Assembly (NCBI RefSeq): GCF_000364605.1
Contig: NZ_KB822579.1
Span: 62,001-126,000, forward strand
Origin: Nocardioides sp. Iso805N
Lineage (GTDB): Bacteria; Actinomycetota; Actinomycetes; Propionibacteriales; Nocardioidaceae
DNA: 64,000 bases
Direction of reading: 5' to 3'
Each line of letters begins with the position of its first letter. Within the stretch, counting starts at the first letter, position 1. The notes under the pieces are model-generated. The model saw nothing but the letters and a program-made list of their open reading frames with translations, did not search any database and was not told the DNA's origin. Of this stretch, positions 60,696-64,000 are shown piece by piece. The position numbers were made by a program, and so were the translations under genes.

Positions 60696-61879
60696 ACCGC
60701 CCCCTCCTCGCGCAGGCGGGCGATCTCCTCGGTCGACATGCCGAGCCCGGCCAGCACCTCATCGGTGTCGGCGCCCGGGCGGCGGCCGGTCCAGCGGATC
60801 GAGCCCGGTGTCTCCGAGAGCCGGAAGAGCACGTTCTGCATCACCATCGGGCCGAGCTCCTCGTCCGGGACGGTGACAGCGGTCCCGCGCGCCTGATACT
60901 GCGGATCCGACAGCACGCCGCGAACGTCGTAGACAGGACTGACCGCGGCCTCCGCGTCCTCGAACGCGGCGACCACCTCGTCCTGGGTCCGCTGCTCGAT
61001 CCAGCCGCCGACCGCCTCGTCGAGCTCGTCGGCGTGCTCGGCTCGCTCGCGTCCGGTGCCGAACCACGGCTGCGCCACCAGGTCGTCGCGGCCAACCAGG
61101 CGAAGCACCCGCTCGGCGATGCTCTGGGAGCTCGTCGAGACCGCGACCCAGCCGTCGTCGCTGGTGCGGTAGACGTTCCGCGGCGCGTTGTTGACCGAGC
61201 GGTTCCCGGTCCGTGGCTGGACGTAGCCGAGCTGGTCGTACCAGGTCAGCGGCGCGCCGAGCATCATCAAGATCGGCTCGATGATCGCCAGGTCGACCAC
61301 CTGTCCACGTCCGGTCGCGTCGCGGTGTCGCAACGCCGCGGTCACGGCGTACGCCGTCGCGAGCGCCGCGATGCCGTCAGCCAGGCCGAACGGCGGCAGG
61401 GTCGGCGCACCGTCCGGCTCGCCCGTCACGGCGGCGAACCCGCTCATCGCCTCGGCCAAGGAGCCGAATCCCGGCCGCCCGGCGTACGGACCGTCCTGGC
61501 CGAAGGCTGTCACCCGGGCGATGACCAGCCGCGGGTTCTCGGCGAGGAGCACGTCCGGGCCGAGGCCCCAGCGCTCGAGCGTGCCAGGCCGGAAGTTCTC
61601 CACGAGCACGTCGGTGTCGGCGAGCAGTCGGCGCATGGCGGCCGCTCCGTCGGGATGCTTGAGGTCGAGCGTGATCGTCCGCTTGTTGCGGCCCAGGGTC
61701 TTCCACCACAGGCCGACGCCGTCCTTGGCCTGGCCATGGGTCCGGGCGGCGTCGGGACGGCGAGGATGCTCCACCTTGATCACCTCGGCGCCGAAGTCAC
61801 CGAGGTAGGTGGCGGCGAGCGGACCGGCGAACAGCGTGGCCGCGTCGACCACGCGGAGCCCGGTGAGCGGGCCGCTCAT
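60692..61879 (-). CDS. Class III CoA-transferase (CaiB/BaiF family)
   Basis: A 395-aa CoA-transferase. It opens L-T-G-L-R-V-V-D-A-A-T-L-F-A-G-P, contains the family segments G-A-E-V-I-K-V-E-H-P, L-D-L-K-H-P-D-G and L-V-E-N-F-R-P-G, and A-F-G-Q-D-G-P-Y. The catalytic Asp should lie in the G-E-P-D-G/L-A-D-G region near residue 168. Overlaps of 4 bases link it to the esterase gene before and the lyase gene after, so one operon moves CoA to an organic acid and cleaves the product. Confidence 0.9.
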   Translation of the reverse strand: MSGPLTGLRVVDAATLFAGPLAATYLGDFGAEVIKVEHPRRPDAARTHGQAKDGVGLWWKTLGRNKRTITLDLKHPDGAAAMRRLLADTDVLVENFRPGTLERWGLGPDVLLAENPRLVIARVTAFGQDGPYAGRPGFGSLAEAMSGFAAVTGEPDGAPTLPPFGLADGIAALATAYAVTAALRHRDATGRGQVVDLAIIEPILMMLGAPLTWYDQLGYVQPRTGNRSVNNAPRNVYRTSDDGWVAVSTSSQSIAERVLRLVGRDDLVAQPWFGTGRERAEHADELDEAVGGWIEQRTQDEVVAAFEDAEAAVSPVYDVRGVLSDPQYQARGTAVTVPDEELGPMVMQNVLFRLSETPGSIRWTGRRPGADTDEVLAGLGMSTEEIARLREEGAV

Positions 61880-62676
61880 CGACTCGCTCCGAGCACGAAC
61901 GGCAGACCGTCGCGGAAGGCCGGTGCCCACACATCGAAGTCGTGGTCGCCGCCGAGGATCCGGAGACGTGACACAACCCCCGCGACGTGACGCGCCCGGT
62001 CGTGCAGCCGGGCCGCTTCGAGCGCGAGGTCCTCGCCATCACCGGCGGCGATGAAGATCCGCACCGGCCGCGCTGCGTCGAAGGATGCCAGCTGCGCTCG
62101 GTAGCCCAGACCCGTGTACACGTCGGGGTCGAAGAGCTCCTGTCCCCGGCCGAAGGCGCCGAACTGGCGAGTCGAGCTGTCCTTCCCGGGAAGCGGGTCG
62201 TAGACGGCCGGGCTGAGCGCCAGGCAACCGGAGAACAGGTCAGGGCGGCCGAGGGCGTAGCGGACGGCGCCGGCGCCGCCCATCGAGTAGCCCGCGACGA
62301 AGCGGTGGTCGCGGCCGGCGATGGTGGCGTACGTCGCGTCGACGTGCCTGACCAGGTCCCGGGTGAGAGCCGTCTCGACCTGGCGCCCCGGTGGTAGTCC
62401 GGTGAAGGCGGAGTCGACGTAGAAGCTCGCTCGATCCGACCAGGACGCGTCCGGGACGATCGCCAGCATCGGTGGCACGGAACCGTCCTCGACCAGGGCG
62501 TCGAGAACGTCGAGCAGCGGCGTCGGTTCATCGAGGTCGGCGCCGCGACCGTGCAGCAGGAACAGCGTGGCGCGGGGTCCGCTGGGGCCCGGGGTGCGGT
62601 GGAGTCGATACCTCAGCTGCTCGCCGAGCGCCTCGGACCACACCTCGGTGACCTCGTCGGCGACGCTCGAGCTCAT
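61876..62676 (-). CDS. Esterase, putative S-formylglutathione hydrolase/PHB-depolymerase-like fold
   Basis: A 266-aa alpha/beta hydrolase of the esterase D family. L-F-L-L-H-G-R-G-A-D near residue 36, D-S-A-F-T-G near 82, the nucleophile elbow G-Y-S-M-G-G-A near 121, and G-G-D-H-D-F with the His complete the signature (pfam00756 type). Its ATG overlaps the SUMF1 gene stop and its stop overlaps the CoA-transferase start, both by 4 bases. The acyl substrate is unknown. Confidence 0.84.
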   Translation of the reverse strand: MSSSVADEVTEVWSEALGEQLRYRLHRTPGPSGPRATLFLLHGRGADLDEPTPLLDVLDALVEDGSVPPMLAIVPDASWSDRASFYVDSAFTGLPPGRQVETALTRDLVRHVDATYATIAGRDHRFVAGYSMGGAGAVRYALGRPDLFSGCLALSPAVYDPLPGKDSSTRQFGAFGRGQELFDPDVYTGLGYRAQLASFDAARPVRIFIAAGDGEDLALEAARLHDRARHVAGVVSRLRILGGDHDFDVWAPAFRDGLPFVLGASR

Positions 62677-64000
62677 CGTGTCTCCTCCAGATCCACGGCA
62701 CACCGGAAGCCGATGCACTCCGAGCGCGAGGTGCCGGCCTGGGTGAGCAGGTAGCGCACCGACCATTCCGGCGGCTGCGGCCCGCCGTCGACGTACCACT
62801 CCGAACCCTGGGCGGCGAACCACGAGCCGCCCTTGAGGATGCTCCAGCGTGTCCGGCCGTCACGGTGCTCGCTCTCGGTCCACTCCCAGACCAGAGGCTC
62901 GCCGCGGGTCCAGCCGGTCTCGCCGGCGGCGACCTGCCACTCGTCCTCGGTGGGCAGTCGGGCGCCGCGCCACCGGGCGTAGGCTCGCGCGTCGGCGATG
63001 TCGACGTGCCGTACCGGCTCGGCCTCCGTGCCCGGAGTGGGCCGGCCCTCCGTCCAGTGGGCCAGCAGCCGGGAGCTGTCGAGGGGCACGTAGCCGGTGG
63101 CGTCGACGAAGGCGGCGAAGTCTGCGTTGGTGACAGGCGTCCGGTCCACGGCGACCCGCCCGATGCGGACCGCCCGCTCCTCCTCCCGCAACTGGTGCAG
63201 CCGCGGCGGTAGCGGCTTCCAGTCGTCGACGTAGGGCGCGGCCTCGTACAGGCCCGTCTCGCGCTGGCGCCACCGGACTGTCAGGATCCGCTCGCCGGGG
63301 GAGGGGCGGACCGCTGCGGGACTCGGCTCTCCGTACGCCGGCGCGACCGGCTGACGTGTCGGCACAGGTGGCGTGACAACGCCGCTTCCGACCTCACCCC
63401 GGGGGCCCGAGATCGGCAGGATCGTCGCCGACCCGTCGGCCTCGCGGAGCAGCCCGACCAGGCCGCCGGCCGCCACCACGGCGTGAACGCCTGGCAGCAG
63501 CGGCCCGTCGTAGTCCTCCTCGGTCGGATTGACGAGGGTGTAGAGGGCGCGTCCGTCGAGGCGCCAGCGAGAGCCGGCGATGCCGGCGGCGGTGGCCTCC
63601 GGTCCGAGAGCGGTGAGCGGCTCCCACTCGCTAGAGAGGAAGAACTGCTCGTGCTCGCCGTACACGCGGCGGATGGCCCGCCACGTGGCGCGGTCGCCCT
63701 CGCTCCAGTCCACCCGGACGCCGAAGACGACGTCCCAGATCAGCACCCCGGCACCGTTCACCCAGGCGCTGCGCAGCTCCGCGGTGTGATCGCGGTTCCA
63801 CCGGCGGGTGTGGTGCATCATGTGCCGCTGCTCGAACCAGCGCGCACGCAGGACGCCGGGCGTGGGACTGTCCGCGAACCACTGCGCCCAGGACGCCTGG
63901 TGGTCGGCCACCCGGACCAGCGGGACCCGCGACTCGCCTTCGAGCACCGGGCGAGGGTCAAGGCTGCCGAGTGCCTCCAGCAGCTCGGGATCACCTTCCT
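62673..64000 (-). CDS. SUMF1/FGE-sulfatase domain protein, 5' end outside the window
   Basis: At least 442 codons read open to the window edge, so the true start is missing; a GTG at 63947 is inside the frame but the reading continues upstream (E-G-D-P-E-L-L-E-A-L-G). The C-terminal ~180 residues are a formylglycine-enzyme-like domain: D-R-T-P-V-T-N-A-D-F-A-A-F near residue 280 of the visible part, Y-A-R-W-R-G-A-R-L-P-T-E-D-E-W and V-W-E-W-T-E-S, ending G-F-R-C-A. The N-terminal ~250 residues (W-F-E-Q-R-H-M-M-H-H, E-G-D-R-A-T-W-R) are not EgtB-like; they include a Trp-rich region that could be the end of a carbohydrate-active domain. It is first of a 4-gene operon. Confidence 0.75.
   Translation of the reverse strand, partial: EGDPELLEALGSLDPRPVLEGESRVPLVRVADHQASWAQWFADSPTPGVLRARWFEQRHMMHHTRRWNRDHTAELRSAWVNGAGVLIWDVVFGVRVDWSEGDRATWRAIRRVYGEHEQFFLSSEWEPLTALGPEATAAGIAGSRWRLDGRALYTLVNPTEEDYDGPLLPGVHAVVAAGGLVGLLREADGSATILPISGPRGEVGSGVVTPPVPTRQPVAPAYGEPSPAAVRPSPGERILTVRWRQRETGLYEAAPYVDDWKPLPPRLHQLREEERAVRIGRVAVDRTPVTNADFAAFVDATGYVPLDSSRLLAHWTEGRPTPGTEAEPVRHVDIADARAYARWRGARLPTEDEWQVAAGETGWTRGEPLVWEWTESEHRDGRTRWSILKGGSWFAAQGSEWYVDGGPQPPEWSVRYLLTQAGTSRSECIGFRCAVDLEETR

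Noticed and set aside
62673..63947. Second EgtB candidate at the window end
   Set aside because: It shares only the SUMF1 domain; the DinB-like half with the HRAH and HEQQH iron-binding motifs is missing.

Overview
The window is high-GC actinobacterial chromosome. GTG and TTG starts are common, gene pairs often overlap by 4 bp (ATGA/GTGA), and many starts have no Shine-Dalgarno sequence but a TANNNT -10 box 5-7 nt upstream (leaderless style). An ergothioneine cluster, an Rpf-type protein behind a c-di-AMP riboswitch, an LPxTG surface protein and ECF41/SigG sigma factors fit Propionibacteriales; a Nocardioides-like member of the Nocardioidaceae is my best guess, by inference. I see no phage, IS element, CRISPR array or replication origin.

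Region 1 (1-7920) is an aminosugar operon: the end of a ROK regulator, a sugar ABC importer (lipoprotein plus two permeases, no ATPase), a NagZ-like GH3 enzyme, a ROK kinase, NagA and NagB. A 67-71 bp palindromic element with a conserved 17-nt loop occurs twice, once after nagB and once inside the 5' coding end of nagA. Region 2 (7954-12611) has a GT2 glycosyltransferase, an 1136-aa LPxTG beta-helix protein and two tRNA genes (Val-GAC, Gly-GCC) on the minus strand. Region 3 (12662-17962) is an amine/polyamine cassette: a TetR regulator with twin operators, an APC permease, an agmatinase-family ureohydrolase and a flavin amine oxidase. Region 4 (18038-24435) holds a GlcD-like FAD oxidase, membrane proteins, an HtrA-like protease without an export signal, two alpha/beta hydrolases, and the riboswitch-Rpf unit.

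Region 5 (24536-31655) contains a DHA2 MFS exporter, a MerR-cupin-alcohol dehydrogenase operon with a MerR-type promoter, a DksA-type zinc finger protein, a methyltransferase and a decayed AAA ATPase pseudogene. Region 6 (31719-43394) holds a polar amino acid ABC importer with fused binding protein and permease, hydrolases and SDRs, a slipin, an XRE/SDR divergent pair, a CPA1 antiporter and a divergent LysR/MFS pair. Region 7 (43401-46189) is egtB-egtC-egtD, in which egtC has lost its N-terminal catalytic half and egtA/egtE are absent.

Region 8 (46242-64000) has a secreted lytic transglycosylase, a REC-PAS-PAS-GGDEF-GGDEF-EAL protein, an ECF41 sigma factor divergent from an AhpD-like gene with overlapping divergent -35 boxes, a SnoaL protein, a second SnoaL-tailed sigma factor (SigG type), a Kef-type antiporter, a two-component system next to VanY- and VanZ-like genes, and a tightly overlapping minus-strand operon (SUMF1-domain protein, esterase, class III CoA-transferase, CitE-like lyase) that runs off the window end.
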